In this document: piece after piece, positions 7,853 through 17,082 of the stretch
Layout: each line of letters begins with the position of its first letter
Position numbering within the stretch: position 1 is the stretch's first letter
DNA from: Alphaproteobacteria bacterium
Lineage (GTDB): Bacteria > Pseudomonadota > Alphaproteobacteria > Rhizobiales > CAJQND01
Assembly: GCA_024227565.1 (NCBI GenBank)
Contig: JAAEUE010000108.1
Location: 1-64,000 of the forward strand
Length of the DNA: 64,000 bases
Reading direction: 5' to 3'
Position numbers and translations under genes: made by a program
The notes under the pieces: generated by a model
The model's database searches: none
What the model saw: only the letters and a program-made list of their open reading frames with translations
Told to the model about the DNA's origin: nothing

Positions 7853-9058
7853 TTAGCCGGTCTTGTGCTTTGACCGCATCAGCAAGGCACCATAAACCAC
7901 AGCAAAACCGCTGAACGCGCTCACCCATAGAAAAGCTGAGAGCGCATAAAGCGTCATCTCAGCTTCCGGGAAAACCGCAGCTGACAAGCGTGCAGCTACC
8001 GCACCAATAAGGGCCAGATATATGGCGCTCGTCGCCGGCCCGGCATGGAGGTCACGGCCTGAATGGCCCAGTGTTGCCCGGGTCATCACTGCCAGGGTCA
8101 TCAATCCAATCGCCCCGGCCATCCAAAAATGCTGAGCTGCACCCAGCCCGATCGCATTGGGAAACACAATGGCCAAACCTGCCGCCAAGGCCCCAAGCGG
8201 AATAAACGCGTAGCCAAGGTGCAGTACCCAGACAAGCGGCTCAGCGCCGGTTGCCAGGCCTTGCCATCTGAGTAACCGCGCAACCTGGAGCACAGAGACA
8301 CCGATCAGCATCACGCCGGCGATCATCCACTCCGGCCAGATCGCCCATACGGCCAGCCCCATTAAAGTGACCAAGAGCACAGCCTTGTCGAAGCCCTGCA
8401 TGGGCGGGGCCGGCCGGGCCTCTCGCCCTGACTTGGCAAGCCAGTTTCGGGTGAAGGACGGCACGATCCGCCCGCCAACCACCGAGATCATCATGACCGC
8501 TGCGGCCACCCCGAAGCGGAGGCCCATCCCTTGGGCCGCGTGCGTGCCCCAGGCAGCCTCAAGATGAAACAGCAGATTGGCCAGGGCAAACGCGGAAAGC
8601 ATGCCCAGCACGATCAGATTGTTCCAGTTTTTGCCGGCCACGATCTCCCTCAGGATTACGGCCGCCAGAACCACCGGAAAGCTAAGATCAACCAGCGCAA
8701 CCAGCGTTTCGGGCAACACTTCCGAGCAGGCCACCACCAGGCGCCCAGCCGCCCAAAGAGCCACCAGGCCCCCAAGCGGCCACCCAACCAGAGGCAACCG
8801 CCCGGTCCAGTTCGGCACCGCCGTCAACAAAAAGCCGGCCAATACCGCGCTGAGATAGCCAAACAGGAACTCGTGCCCGTGCCAGGAGACCGGATCAAAC
8901 CTGGTTGGCAGCGTGAATTGCCCCGACAACATGAAGATCCACATCACCATGGCAAAAGCAGCCCACAGTGCGCCCAACAGAAAGAACGGGCGAAAGCCGT
9001 AAGACAAGATCGCCGGTCCGGTCCAGCTGCGAATTTGTTCTGACGAGGTCGCTGCCAT
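7853..9058 (-). CDS. nnrS: NnrS family haem/copper membrane protein
   Basis: A 401-residue polytopic membrane protein with about twelve hydrophobic helices. It shows the NnrS signature near the start (LSYGFRPFFLLGALWAA) and a histidine-rich pair in helix 2 (SWHGHEFLFGYLSAVLAGF). NnrS proteins protect metabolism against nitric oxide and are controlled by NO-responsive regulators. It starts 1 base after the end of the DUF6522-like gene and is the last gene of the operon nsrR-DUF6522-nnrS. No denitrification reductase gene is in the window, so the role is probably detoxification rather than respiration, although that is inference. Confidence 0.9.
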   Translation of the reverse strand: MAATSSEQIRSWTGPAILSYGFRPFFLLGALWAAFAMVMWIFMLSGQFTLPTRFDPVSWHGHEFLFGYLSAVLAGFLLTAVPNWTGRLPLVGWPLGGLVALWAAGRLVVACSEVLPETLVALVDLSFPVVLAAVILREIVAGKNWNNLIVLGMLSAFALANLLFHLEAAWGTHAAQGMGLRFGVAAAVMMISVVGGRIVPSFTRNWLAKSGREARPAPPMQGFDKAVLLVTLMGLAVWAIWPEWMIAGVMLIGVSVLQVARLLRWQGLATGAEPLVWVLHLGYAFIPLGALAAGLAIVFPNAIGLGAAQHFWMAGAIGLMTLAVMTRATLGHSGRDLHAGPATSAIYLALIGAVAARLSAAVFPEAEMTLYALSAFLWVSAFSGFAVVYGALLMRSKHKTG

Positions 9059-9059
9059 A

Positions 9060-9311
9060 TCAGTGCCTGCCGACGGCGCGGTCGCGGACCAGGACGGTTC
9101 CGTCCCGAGCGCAGGTTAATCTGACCCGCTGCGTCTTATGCCAAAACGTCACCCGAAAGCTCCCGGCATGATCATCCTCACCGAGCTCAAAAAGACTGGT
9201 GATCTCTCCTGCGCGCATCAGCACCGGCACATCGACTGGCTTAAGTCCAAGCAATGGCGCAAGATCTTCTGCTGCAACCACATAGCCTTCAGATCCAACA
9301 TCGATTTTCAT
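9060..9311 (-). CDS. DUF6522-like small protein
   Basis: An 83-residue protein with an all-beta look and the segment FRVTFWHKTQRVRLTCARDG in its C-terminal half. Small proteins of this kind recur beside nnrS and nsrR and are annotated as DUF6522; I recognise it from that context and pattern. It overlaps the end of nsrR by 4 bases (ATGA) and is followed at once by nnrS, so translational coupling is likely. A role in nitric-oxide stress is inferred from position. No cysteine pair or signal peptide for an obvious mechanism. Confidence 0.65.
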   Translation of the reverse strand: MKIDVGSEGYVVAAEDLAPLLGLKPVDVPVLMRAGEITSLFELGEDDHAGSFRVTFWHKTQRVRLTCARDGTVLVRDRAVGRH

Positions 9312-9745
9312 GGGGCCGTCTCCGAGAGGAAGTCGCGGGTGCTGGACGGCAAGGCACAGTCGGCCAGGGTGTGGTCATCCAGCGCATTCAGAAAAGCGCC
9401 TTCAGCCCGGCTCAGAAACCCCTTCAACCGGCACAGCGGTGTAATAGTGCAAGCGTTTCCCTTCGCCTGAAAGCACTCAACCAGTGCCTGGTCACGCTCC
9501 AAAACCCTAACAACATGGCCGATCTTGATCTCTCCGGCGGGCTGAGCCAACCTAGCGCCCCCGCCTCCACCTCTCTTGGTTTCCACAATGCCGGCATTGG
9601 CAAGCGTGGCGATGGTCTTCGTGAGATGATGCCGGGATATGCCGAACTCGTCAGCAATCTCGCCTGTGTTCCAGGCCCGGTCAGTGTCGCTCGCCATGCG
9701 CATCAATGCACGCAAGCCAAAATCTGTGAATGCCGTAAGGCGCAT
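9308..9745 (-). CDS. nsrR: Rrf2 family nitric-oxide-sensitive repressor NsrR
   Basis: A 145-residue Rrf2 regulator. The winged helix-turn-helix spans residues ~1-60 (EIADEFGISRHHLTKTIATL is the recognition region). Three cysteines, C91, C99 and C105, have the C-x7-C-x5-C spacing seen in NsrR, where they hold an Fe-S cluster destroyed by NO. A glycine-rich turn (GGGGGARLAQP) forms the wing. It heads the operon with the DUF6522-like gene and nnrS, and a near-perfect 11-1-11 operator lies 36 bases upstream, suggesting autoregulation. The link to NO-stress genes supports NsrR over IscR. Confidence 0.9.
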   Translation of the reverse strand: MRLTAFTDFGLRALMRMASDTDRAWNTGEIADEFGISRHHLTKTIATLANAGIVETKRGGGGGARLAQPAGEIKIGHVVRVLERDQALVECFQAKGNACTITPLCRLKGFLSRAEGAFLNALDDHTLADCALPSSTRDFLSETAP

Positions 9746-9780
9746 GCCCGGCCCTCTCGTTCAGGATCATTCATAGCAAT

Positions 9781-9803
9781 AAATGGTATTTATAATACCA
9801 ATT
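9781..9803. promoter_or_regulatory. NsrR-like operator
   Basis: Two 11-base half sites, AAATGGTATTT and TAATACCAATT, are separated by one base and are inverted with 9 of 11 matches. This 11-1-11 layout and the AA...ATTT edges are those of NsrR operators. It is 36 bases upstream of the nsrR start and would cover its promoter. Confidence 0.7.
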
Positions 9804-9825
9804 CAATTGCCAATTTGTCGCGCAC

Positions 9826-10833
9826 TCAAATCATCTGGTCAGGTCGATGGGCAATGACCCCGGCCGTTCGTGCACGCACATCCGGCGACGCCAGGCAGTT
9901 GGCGATCGCCTCAAAGCCTGGAGCGCCTGGGTAGGGTGCAACCAATGTGGGCGGGCTGTGGTTTGCCGGGCAATGGATAATGGCTTCTTCCGGCCCTAGC
10001 GCGTCCAGGTTGAGGACGATATTGGAGCGGGTTGTCATAAACACAGGCCGGGCAGTTGAGGCTTGCCGGCGGAGATGGTCCATCATGGCCTCTTGTGTGG
10101 CCTGATCCAGGTCCTGTTCCACCATATCCACTACCAGAACCATCGAACCTCGCTGCTCAAACGCACAGAGCAGGACAAGCAAAGCAGGAGATCTGGTGGC
10201 GCCCGCTTCAACAAGCGTCTCCATCGCCTGATCCACCCGCGCCCGCAGTGCCGGATCAGTATCCAGTTGGGCCCTCGCCTGTGCCTCCACGCCGGCCAAT
10301 CGGTTTAGCCCCAAGAATGTGGCTTTAGGCAATGTTTGAGCCAAAGCAATGGCAAGGCGTGTCTTTCCGCATCCCAGTGGTCCGGTGATGTAGTTTAGCG
10401 GGCGAAGGTCGTGCAACACAAAGGCCTCCCCTCCCCAGGGCCAGGGAAGCTCAAAGGCAACATATCCACCGATAGGCCCTTGCAGCTTTTCTGCAGCTTG
10501 TTCAGCGCGAAGGGCCCGAACCTTTTCAATGGCCCCGCCAAGCTTCCGGGCCTGTGCTTCCAACTTTGCCTGATGCATTGCAAGAAGCGGTGCAAGATCT
10601 ACATCCTTGCCGCCCAAAACTTGTGCCACCTGAGCTAGGCTCAGGCCGAGGGCCTGCAATCGCACAACATCTGCAGCGCGCTCCATGTCGACGGGGTTAT
10701 AGGTGCGCCAACCAGCCTCGGTGCGCACTGGCGCGATCAAGCCGCGTTGTTCGTAGAGACGCAGCGCCTTGGTGGAAACGCCCAGGTGCTTTGCAGCCTC
10801 CGACGGACTCAAATTCATCTCTGAACTGCTCAC
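9826..10833 (-). CDS. MerR-type HTH fused to a P-loop ATPase-like domain
   Basis: A 335-residue protein of unusual build. Residues ~8-75 form a MerR winged helix-turn-helix (SPSEAAKHLGVSTKALRLYE, then the wing GLIAPVRTEAGWRTY), followed by a coiled-coil-like dimer helix (~85-120). The remaining 200 residues carry a Walker A motif, GPLGCGKT at 151-158, and a Walker B-like strand (MVLVVDMVEQ). Ordinary MerR regulators are 130-280 residues and sense metals or drugs without a nucleotide site. A GTG start follows a GAGGTGA ribosome site. It lies upstream of nsrR on the same strand but 80 bases away with an operator between. Function unknown; an ATP-dependent regulator is the natural reading. Confidence 0.75.
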   Translation of the reverse strand: MSSSEMNLSPSEAAKHLGVSTKALRLYEQRGLIAPVRTEAGWRTYNPVDMERAADVVRLQALGLSLAQVAQVLGGKDVDLAPLLAMHQAKLEAQARKLGGAIEKVRALRAEQAAEKLQGPIGGYVAFELPWPWGGEAFVLHDLRPLNYITGPLGCGKTRLAIALAQTLPKATFLGLNRLAGVEAQARAQLDTDPALRARVDQAMETLVEAGATRSPALLVLLCAFEQRGSMVLVVDMVEQDLDQATQEAMMDHLRRQASTARPVFMTTRSNIVLNLDALGPEEAIIHCPANHSPPTLVAPYPGAPGFEAIANCLASPDVRARTAGVIAHRPDQMI

Positions 10834-11019
10834 GAATCACCTCAATTTCTGTTTGCCACCCTCTTTATCAGACCAACCCCAGGGGCCGGGTCAAGACCGG
10901 ATCTACAGCCTGCGCAAGCGCGTTTTTCCCCTACCTGACCGCAACAAATCCCGGCCAAATCGGGCCTGGCGCAACCGTTAACAACCTTTCGTTAACCATA
11001 ATAATCCTATGATTCTGCA

Positions 11020-11988
11020 ATGATTGCGGGACGGATAGAGCTTAAGAAGCTACCAGTATCTTGTGCGGGATACTCCCTTTCCTTACTCTGCCTTGCTTGG
11101 GCCCTGGGGTTGGAAATGGGATGGGTCTCGTCAAACCCATTCTCTATTTCAGAGGCTAACAAGCGCCTGGTCGCCAGTGCGAAACCGGTTCCTCATGCCC
11201 CGGCATTCCATTTGGAAACAGCCACGCGAAGTGATGTAAAGTTGGCGAGCACCCCTAGCCGGAGCTCCAGCGCACGCACGATCAGCCAAACCGCGCCTCT
11301 CGAACGGCCCCGCTACAGCGCCAACGTAAAGCGCGCCCATCACACACCGCCCAAATTCAAGATCCCAACACTGGCCGGTCTGGGCCGCCATCCTGAGCGT
11401 GACCTTTACATATTGAAGTTTGCAAAGACGGTCACCTTGGAAACCGCCGGGTACTCAGCGCCGGCTTTGGATGAAGACCTGGAGCTTGGAACCGGCAAGC
11501 AGGTTCTGGTTATTCCCCGCCCCCGGCCAAAGCGCAAAGCAAAGATCAAGCTGTCAAAACAAGCCCATTGTTTGGCGCTGGCCATCTATTACGAAGCGCG
11601 CGGCGAGAGCGAAGACGGGCAAATCGCCGTGTCCCAGGTCATCTTGAACCGGGTCGACAGCAAGCGCTACCCAAACACCATTTGCGGCGTGGTCTATCAG
11701 AACGCCCATTGGCGCAACCGGTGCCAGTTCTCCTTTGCCTGCGATGGCAAGCCAGAGCGTCCACGAAACGCAAAAAACTGGGCTAGCTCCAAGACCCTGG
11801 CAAGGCAAATGCTGTGTGGTCCAGAATGCAGTGACGAATTGCTTGATCCGCCGGCGTCCACGGGCCGCATGCGCCATGCCACGCACTATCATGCGACCTA
11901 TGTCAGGCCCGGCTGGAGCCGCCGCATGAGGCTCGTCGGCCGCATTGGCCAACATAGGTTCTACGTCAAAAAATCCCCACGCTCTTGA
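11020..11988 (+). CDS. SleB-type cell wall hydrolase
   Basis: A 322-residue protein. An N-terminal hydrophobic segment ([18 protein letters not shown], ~residues 13-30) serves as signal or anchor, and a variable linker of ~140 residues follows. The C-terminal ~130 residues form the Hydrolase_2/SleB domain: the catalytic glutamate region [17 protein letters not shown], then [19 protein letters not shown] and the closing [14 protein letters not shown]. Family members are peptidoglycan amidases or transglycosylases, in vegetative Gram-negatives probably acting in wall remodelling. It is divergent from the MerR-ATPase. The domain is complete. Confidence 0.85.
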   Translation: MIAGRIELKKLPVSCAGYSLSLLCLAWALGLEMGWVSSNPFSISEANKRLVASAKPVPHAPAFHLETATRSDVKLASTPSRSSSARTISQTAPLERPRYSANVKRAHHTPPKFKIPTLAGLGRHPERDLYILKFAKTVTLETAGYSAPALDEDLELGTGKQVLVIPRPRPKRKAKIKLSKQAHCLALAIYYEARGESEDGQIAVSQVILNRVDSKRYPNTICGVVYQNAHWRNRCQFSFACDGKPERPRNAKNWASSKTLARQMLCGPECSDELLDPPASTGRMRHATHYHATYVRPGWSRRMRLVGRIGQHRFYVKKSPRS

Positions 11989-12076
11989 GCGCACCATAAG
12001 CGCTTGCAACATGTTGCTGACATGACCTGTCAGTGCACTCCAGTTGGCCCTGATGTGAGTGTGCTAGGGTCTTTGC

Positions 12077-12823
12077 ATGAGACTGGTGGCTTGGAACTGC
12101 AACATGGCGCTGGATCGCAAGATCGAGGCTTTGCTGCGTCTAAGGCCTGATATTGCGGTCATTTCTGAGTGTGCAACCCCCGAACGACTGCGTCTGCGGG
12201 GGGCTGATGAATGGCTTGAGGCTGAACCGGTGTGGGTCGGGACCAACCCCAACAAGGGTCTCATCGTCCTCACATTCAACACCTACACAGCACATCTCCA
12301 CCACACCTATCACCCTACTTTGAAGCACATAGCACCGGTCCATATCAGCGGTCCGGTCCCCTTCAATCTGCTCGCGGTTTGGGCCCAAAACGCCAGTGGC
12401 GGTGTCATCCGCAAACATCAACTGGGGCCGCTGCGCCGGGCGCTGTCCAAATACGCACCCGACTTACTGACCGATCCCTGCATCGTTGCCGGCGATCTCA
12501 ACAGTAACGCAATCTGGGACAAACCGGGTTGGCGCATCAATCACATGGCCAAAGTCGCCATTATGGAGAAACTGGGACTGGTCAGCGCTTATCACGCTCA
12601 CACCGGCGAGAGGAACGGCGAGGAAACTGAACCCACTCACTATTGGCGCGACCGCAAGAAAGACGGCCCCACCTATCATATCGACTACATCTTCATGCCG
12701 GAGACCTGGCTCCCCTCAATCAGAGATTTTCAGGTGGGCACGTTTGACGACTGGTGCGGCTCGCGCCTGAGCGATCACGTCCCGCTTGTCTTGGATGTGG
12801 AGCCGTTACCCGGTCCAGCCTAG
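12077..12823 (+). CDS. Endonuclease/exonuclease/phosphatase family protein
   Basis: A 248-residue EEP-fold hydrolase. The diagnostic motifs appear in order: VAWNCN near the N-terminus, ISECATPE with the metal-binding glutamate, AGDLNSN around residue 138, HIDYIFMP near 200, and the closing SDHVPLVLDV. No signal peptide is present. The family includes DNases, sphingomyelinases and phosphoinositide phosphatases, so the substrate is open; a cytoplasmic nuclease-like role is possible. The last 18 bases overlap the end of the convergent ppc gene. Confidence 0.82.
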   Translation: MRLVAWNCNMALDRKIEALLRLRPDIAVISECATPERLRLRGADEWLEAEPVWVGTNPNKGLIVLTFNTYTAHLHHTYHPTLKHIAPVHISGPVPFNLLAVWAQNASGGVIRKHQLGPLRRALSKYAPDLLTDPCIVAGDLNSNAIWDKPGWRINHMAKVAIMEKLGLVSAYHAHTGERNGEETEPTHYWRDRKKDGPTYHIDYIFMPETWLPSIRDFQVGTFDDWCGSRLSDHVPLVLDVEPLPGPA

Positions 12824-15547
12824 GCCTGCTGAGATACAGTTCATCGACACCAGGAGGGGGACCAGCGTTTTGTCCTTCCCGGATTGATCACTGTCTTGGG
12901 CGCGGTGCTCCATGAGTAACTGCACCTGCCAGATGTTGGCCTGATTGATCCTGGGCAACGTGCTCTCCAGGCGGTGCTTCAAGGCTGGAAACCTGTCGCC
13001 AACTGCATCAGCGCCGGTCAATCTGATCACCTGCTCGCATGTGCACGCAAACTCACTTCTGACCTGCCCGAAAATCGCACCGCGGACCTTGGGGCACGAG
13101 ACCAGATCCGCATAGCGTCCGGCAATCTCCATGTCGGCGTGACAGAGCGATTTTTCCACCTCATCAACCACCAGGCGGAACTCTCTGGATCGCTCAAACA
13201 TCTCTTTGAGCAAGACCTCTCCGTTCTCTTGGCGGATCCGCAGGAAACTCTCCACGGCGCTGCCGAAACCATACCAGCCGGAGACCAGATGCCGGTTCTG
13301 GCTCCAGGCAAACACCCAAGGTATGGCCCTCAAGTCGGCAAGGCTGGCGGCCCCAAACCGCCGGGCGGGCCGCGAGCCTATGTTCAAGAGCGCAAGTTCT
13401 TCAACCGGGCTGGCCTGCGTGAAATAATCGAGAAACCCCGGTTCGTTCAGCAGATTCTGATAGGTCACCTGCGACAGGCCCGCGAGGGCATCAATCGTCT
13501 CGTCAAACTCAGGATTGCTGGTTTCTTCCCGCTCATAAGGCGACTTCAGGGTGTGCGCCAAGACACTGGCAGACAGGATTTCCAACTGGTAGTTGGCTGT
13601 GCCCCGGTTGGCGTATTTGGAAGAGACGACCTCACCCTGCTCGGTCATCCGCAATCTGCCGGCCACCGTGCCGGATGGTTGGGCGGCAATGGCCCGGCCC
13701 GTTGGCGCCCCTCCCCGGCTTACAGAGCCACCGCGGCCGTGGAAGAACCGCACGTCAACACCGGCTTTCTGACACAGCTTGGTGATGGATTTCTGCGCCT
13801 TTATCAGCTCCCAGGAGGAACAGAGAAAGCCTCCATCCTTGTTTGAGTCCGAGTAACCCAGCATGACCTCAAGCTGGTTGGCGTTGGCCCGAATGGAACG
13901 GCGCACGCCAGGCACCTCAAACAGTTGCCGGAGGATCTTCGGCGCGGCGCGCAAGTCATCGATCGTCTCAAACAACGGAACAATGGACAGCGCACGGCCC
14001 CGGCCAGCCTGTTTCATGACCTCGCCAGCCACACTCTTAAGCAACAGGTGAACAGCCAGCAGATCGTCCGCAGATGTGGTCATGCTGAGGATGAACGCGC
14101 CAATGGCTTCCGGGTCAGGTCCGTCAAGGTGCTGCGCTATGAGTTCGAACAGATTGAGAGCTTCGCGCGCCTCATCGGATAACTCTGTAGGGAGATCGCC
14201 GGCTTCAACGTCCTCGCGCAATTGCTGCCTCAGGCGGGCAGACCAGTCTTTTGAGCCCGGTTCAACATCACTGCCACCAGCCGCCCAGATCTCCTGGAGC
14301 ACCCGGTTGATCACCGTGGAGTTTTGCCGAATGTCCAGCGACACGGTACGAAAGCCAAATGTCTCAACTTGCCAGCATATGGGGCCCACGTAAGCCTGAG
14401 CGAGAGATCCCGCACCCATCTGCCCCAAAGCGGCCTCAGCCACCGACAGATCTGCGAGTACGTCGTGAGGTCCCGAATACTCCGCCGCCCCGTTTCGGAC
14501 ACCGTTGGTTGCCTCCAGTCTGGCCAGCATGCACGAAAAGAACTGCCGGAACTTCTCATTGGGGTTGCGCGATTGAATGGTTTTGCCGTTACCGGAACAC
14601 TTCAGCGCGTCTCCTAACGTGAAGTCGAAGCCCGCCGACACGTTTGCCACCTTCTCGCTTACGCTGAGAAGGGGAACCACGTTCCTCACCTGCTCAATGA
14701 GACGCTCCAAAGCGGCGGTGCGATTGGCAGTCAGCGTCTTCTGTGTCACTGCCGCCGTCACAGAGGGGTTACCGTCCCGGTCTCCCCCGATCCACGAGGA
14801 GAAGCGCAGGAACGGGCTCACATTCACCCCTTCCTCGCCATAGTGGCGCAGGAGTGCAATCTTCAGGTTGCCGTAGGTCTCGGCCGCCGCACCGAACAAG
14901 GTTTCGCGAAAGAAGTGCAAGCCCCAGTCCACTTCATGGTCAACTGTGGGGCGTTCTAAACGCAGCTCGCCTGTGAGCCACAGAAGCTCAATCTCGTTGC
15001 GCAGCTGATTGGTCAAGCGTTCACGCTCGCGCGGCGTCCACCGTGGGTCTTTCAATTCGAACAATATACGGTAGATGCGCCTGTGCGCTTCCAGAACCGT
15101 GACCCGTTTTGCTTCGGTTGGGTGCGCGGTCAGGGTTGGCCCGACCAACAGCCGGTTGAGCCCCGCGGTCACTTCAGGTGTCGCAACACCGAGCGCAGCA
15201 GCAGATGCGAGCACGTTTGAGAACGACCCCTTAACTTGATCAGGACCGCCGGTGCGCTCGATCTGGCGGCGGGCCCTCATCATCGCATTTTCTTCTGCGA
15301 TGCCGGCCAACTGAAACCAGATGCCATTGGCCTGGAGCGCAGCAATCAGATCCGCCTTGTCCAGGGACTTGTCCTTTTCGGATTTTGAGAATGCCTTCAA
15401 GGCCCCCGGTGCGCGCCGCGAGACGACCCCGCGCAGCAGGCCGAACAACAAATCCTTGATTTCGTCAGCATAGGCTGACTGTTGCGAGAAGTTTCCACCC
15501 GCAGCCCGGTTGGGGGCCGGCGGGCTGAGCACCGCCGGCGCGTTCAT
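12806..15547 (-). CDS. ppc: Phosphoenolpyruvate carboxylase
   Basis: A 913-residue PEP carboxylase, which fixes bicarbonate onto PEP to give oxaloacetate, the carboxylation step of the serine cycle. Catalytic motifs are intact: TAHPTEAKR with the catalytic histidine, GGDRDGNP, and FHGRGGSVSRGG. The C-terminus ends with MNCISAGLGWTG where allosteric enterobacterial enzymes end in a RNTG tetrapeptide, in keeping with the less regulated methylotroph form. The start was set at the ATG at 15547, which overlaps the upstream stop by one base (TGATG), rather than at the longer frame. It is the last gene of the sgaA-mtkA-mtkB operon. Confidence 0.96.
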   Translation of the reverse strand: MNAPAVLSPPAPNRAAGGNFSQQSAYADEIKDLLFGLLRGVVSRRAPGALKAFSKSEKDKSLDKADLIAALQANGIWFQLAGIAEENAMMRARRQIERTGGPDQVKGSFSNVLASAAALGVATPEVTAGLNRLLVGPTLTAHPTEAKRVTVLEAHRRIYRILFELKDPRWTPRERERLTNQLRNEIELLWLTGELRLERPTVDHEVDWGLHFFRETLFGAAAETYGNLKIALLRHYGEEGVNVSPFLRFSSWIGGDRDGNPSVTAAVTQKTLTANRTAALERLIEQVRNVVPLLSVSEKVANVSAGFDFTLGDALKCSGNGKTIQSRNPNEKFRQFFSCMLARLEATNGVRNGAAEYSGPHDVLADLSVAEAALGQMGAGSLAQAYVGPICWQVETFGFRTVSLDIRQNSTVINRVLQEIWAAGGSDVEPGSKDWSARLRQQLREDVEAGDLPTELSDEAREALNLFELIAQHLDGPDPEAIGAFILSMTTSADDLLAVHLLLKSVAGEVMKQAGRGRALSIVPLFETIDDLRAAPKILRQLFEVPGVRRSIRANANQLEVMLGYSDSNKDGGFLCSSWELIKAQKSITKLCQKAGVDVRFFHGRGGSVSRGGAPTGRAIAAQPSGTVAGRLRMTEQGEVVSSKYANRGTANYQLEILSASVLAHTLKSPYEREETSNPEFDETIDALAGLSQVTYQNLLNEPGFLDYFTQASPVEELALLNIGSRPARRFGAASLADLRAIPWVFAWSQNRHLVSGWYGFGSAVESFLRIRQENGEVLLKEMFERSREFRLVVDEVEKSLCHADMEIAGRYADLVSCPKVRGAIFGQVRSEFACTCEQVIRLTGADAVGDRFPALKHRLESTLPRINQANIWQVQLLMEHRAQDSDQSGKDKTLVPLLVSMNCISAGLGWTG

Positions 15548-16179
15548 CAGGCAACCATTTCGCGACGGGCGGTGTCGGCATAGCCCACAGGGCGCCGGCC
15601 AACCGCAGAGGGCCACACCACAGCGTTGTCGCAGTGCTTGACCGCTCCCATCAGGCCGCTTGGCACCGCATCGCGATCAAGCGCAGCGCCGCCGATGGTT
15701 TCAAACCACAAGGCATGCACCAGCGCCTGTACGTCCACATACTCTGCACATTGGGTGTTGATCAGGCATGCCTCAGGCTTCATGTGGTTGAGCTGTTCGG
15801 CGCCAATAACCGTCTGACCCTCGGCGCTTTCACGGCAATGCAGAGAAACGAAATCTGCCTGCATAAGCAGCTCATCCAGGCTGCCAGTCTGGCGATATCC
15901 AACGGTGGCGCAAAAATCTGCATCCACGGGGCCATTTGTAAACACCACCACACGCATGCCAAGACCAAGACGGGCCTTTTCTGCTAGGATTTTGGCCGAT
16001 CCGTTGAAGCCAACAAGACCGAGCACCTTGCCCTCAAGGCAATCATCATAGTCCTCAAATCCGGAGGCCTGGTGGGCTGCGGCTTTCTTCTCAGCCAACA
16101 TCAGCAACAAAGAAATCACACGGTCCGCATTACGTGCAGGGGCAAAGCCTGCTTCGCTGTTCAAGATTTCAAGGGTCAT
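15547..16179 (-). CDS. Degenerate D-2-hydroxyacid dehydrogenase-like protein of the serine-cycle operon
   Basis: A 210-residue protein matching only the NAD-binding half of D-2-hydroxyacid dehydrogenases (VSLHCRESAEG, LINTQC and AALDRDAV align with conserved stretches). The substrate-binding half is absent; normal enzymes have ~320 residues. The Rossmann turn is GFNGSA (57-62) instead of G-x-G-x-x-G. The catalytic Arg, Glu and His positions appear to be C144, A171 and S191. It therefore should not be a working hydroxypyruvate reductase, yet it sits in frame between mtkB (12 bases) and ppc (1-base overlap) with good codon use. A structural or regulatory role is possible. The function is unproven. 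Confidence 0.8.
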   Translation of the reverse strand: MTLEILNSEAGFAPARNADRVISLLLMLAEKKAAAHQASGFEDYDDCLEGKVLGLVGFNGSAKILAEKARLGLGMRVVVFTNGPVDADFCATVGYRQTGSLDELLMQADFVSLHCRESAEGQTVIGAEQLNHMKPEACLINTQCAEYVDVQALVHALWFETIGGAALDRDAVPSGLMGAVKHCDNAVVWPSAVGRRPVGYADTARREMVA

Positions 16180-16191
16180 AGCATGTGCTCC

Positions 16192-17082
16192 TTAGGCCGC
16201 TTTTGCCAATGTATCTGCAAGGGTTGAACCGATTGAGGAGGGGTTTGGCGCAATCGCCACGCCCACCTCTCTGAGGATTTCGACTTTCTCGCTGGCGCTT
16301 TCGCCGAACGCGGAAATGATGGCGCCGGCATGTCCCATACGGCGGCCCTTCGGGGCGCTCAATCCGGCCACATAGGCCACCACAGGTTTTGTCATGTGGT
16401 CACGGATAAACTCTGAGGCTTCCGCTTCCTGGGGGCCGCCAATCTCGCCGATCATCACGACCGCATCTGTCTCAGGGTCTTCCTCAAACAGCGCCAACAC
16501 GTCCTTGAACGAGCTGCCGTTGATGGGATCGCCGCCGATGCCGACGCTGGTGGACACGCCAATGCCGAGATCCTGCATTTGCGATGCCGCTTCATAGCCA
16601 AGCGTGCCGGAGCGGCCGACGATGCCGACTGAGCCCTGCTTGTAGATGTGGTCGGGCATTATGCCGAGCATCGCTTTGCCCGGAGAGATGATGCCCGCAC
16701 AGTTCGGACCGATCAGCCGCATCCGATTTTCAAAGCTGTAGCGCCGCATGTAGCGCTTCACCAAGATCATGTCTTGCGCCGGGATGCCGTCGGTGATGGC
16801 GACGCACAGATCGACGCCGGAATCAGCTGCTTCCATAATCGAGTCAGCGGCAAAGGGGGGCGGTACGAAGACGATGGTCGCCGTGGCGCCGGTTTGCGTC
16901 ACCGCTTCTTTCACGGTGTCATACACCGGCAAGCCGTGCACTGTTTCCCCGCCTTTGCCCGGCACCACGCCGCCAACCACGTTGGTGCCGTAGTCAATCA
17001 TTTCCTTGGCGTGAAAAGAGCCGATGCGGCCGGACAGGCCTTGAACCAGAACAGGGGTTGTGCGGTCGAGGAGGATGCTCAT
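16192..17082 (-). CDS. mtkB: Malate-CoA ligase (malate thiokinase) alpha subunit
   Basis: A 296-residue protein homologous to the succinyl-CoA synthetase alpha subunit. It has the CoA-binding N-terminal fold ([20 protein letters not shown]), the conserved [14 protein letters not shown], and the phosphohistidine loop [12 protein letters not shown] near the C-terminus. In the serine cycle it forms malyl-CoA from malate with MtkA. Assignment as malate rather than succinate ligase rests on the operon with sgaA, ppc and nearby mcl. Its ATG overlaps the mtkA stop by 4 bases (ATGA), indicating coupled translation and equal stoichiometry. Confidence 0.93.
   Translation of the reverse strand: MSILLDRTTPVLVQGLSGRIGSFHAKEMIDYGTNVVGGVVPGKGGETVHGLPVYDTVKEAVTQTGATATIVFVPPPFAADSIMEAADSGVDLCVAITDGIPAQDMILVKRYMRRYSFENRMRLIGPNCAGIISPGKAMLGIMPDHIYKQGSVGIVGRSGTLGYEAASQMQDLGIGVSTSVGIGGDPINGSSFKDVLALFEEDPETDAVVMIGEIGGPQEAEASEFIRDHMTKPVVAYVAGLSAPKGRRMGHAGAIISAFGESASEKVEILREVGVAIAPNPSSIGSTLADTLAKAA

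Noticed and set aside
8063..9043. Plus-strand frames inside nnrS (8063-8275, 8531-9043)
   Set aside because: They are shadows of the strongly recognised NnrS frame and show no domain; their composition is Arg/Gln-rich, as expected for antisense.
12974..13846. 290-residue plus-strand frame inside ppc
   Set aside because: Antisense shadow of PEP carboxylase, with no family and no ribosome site.
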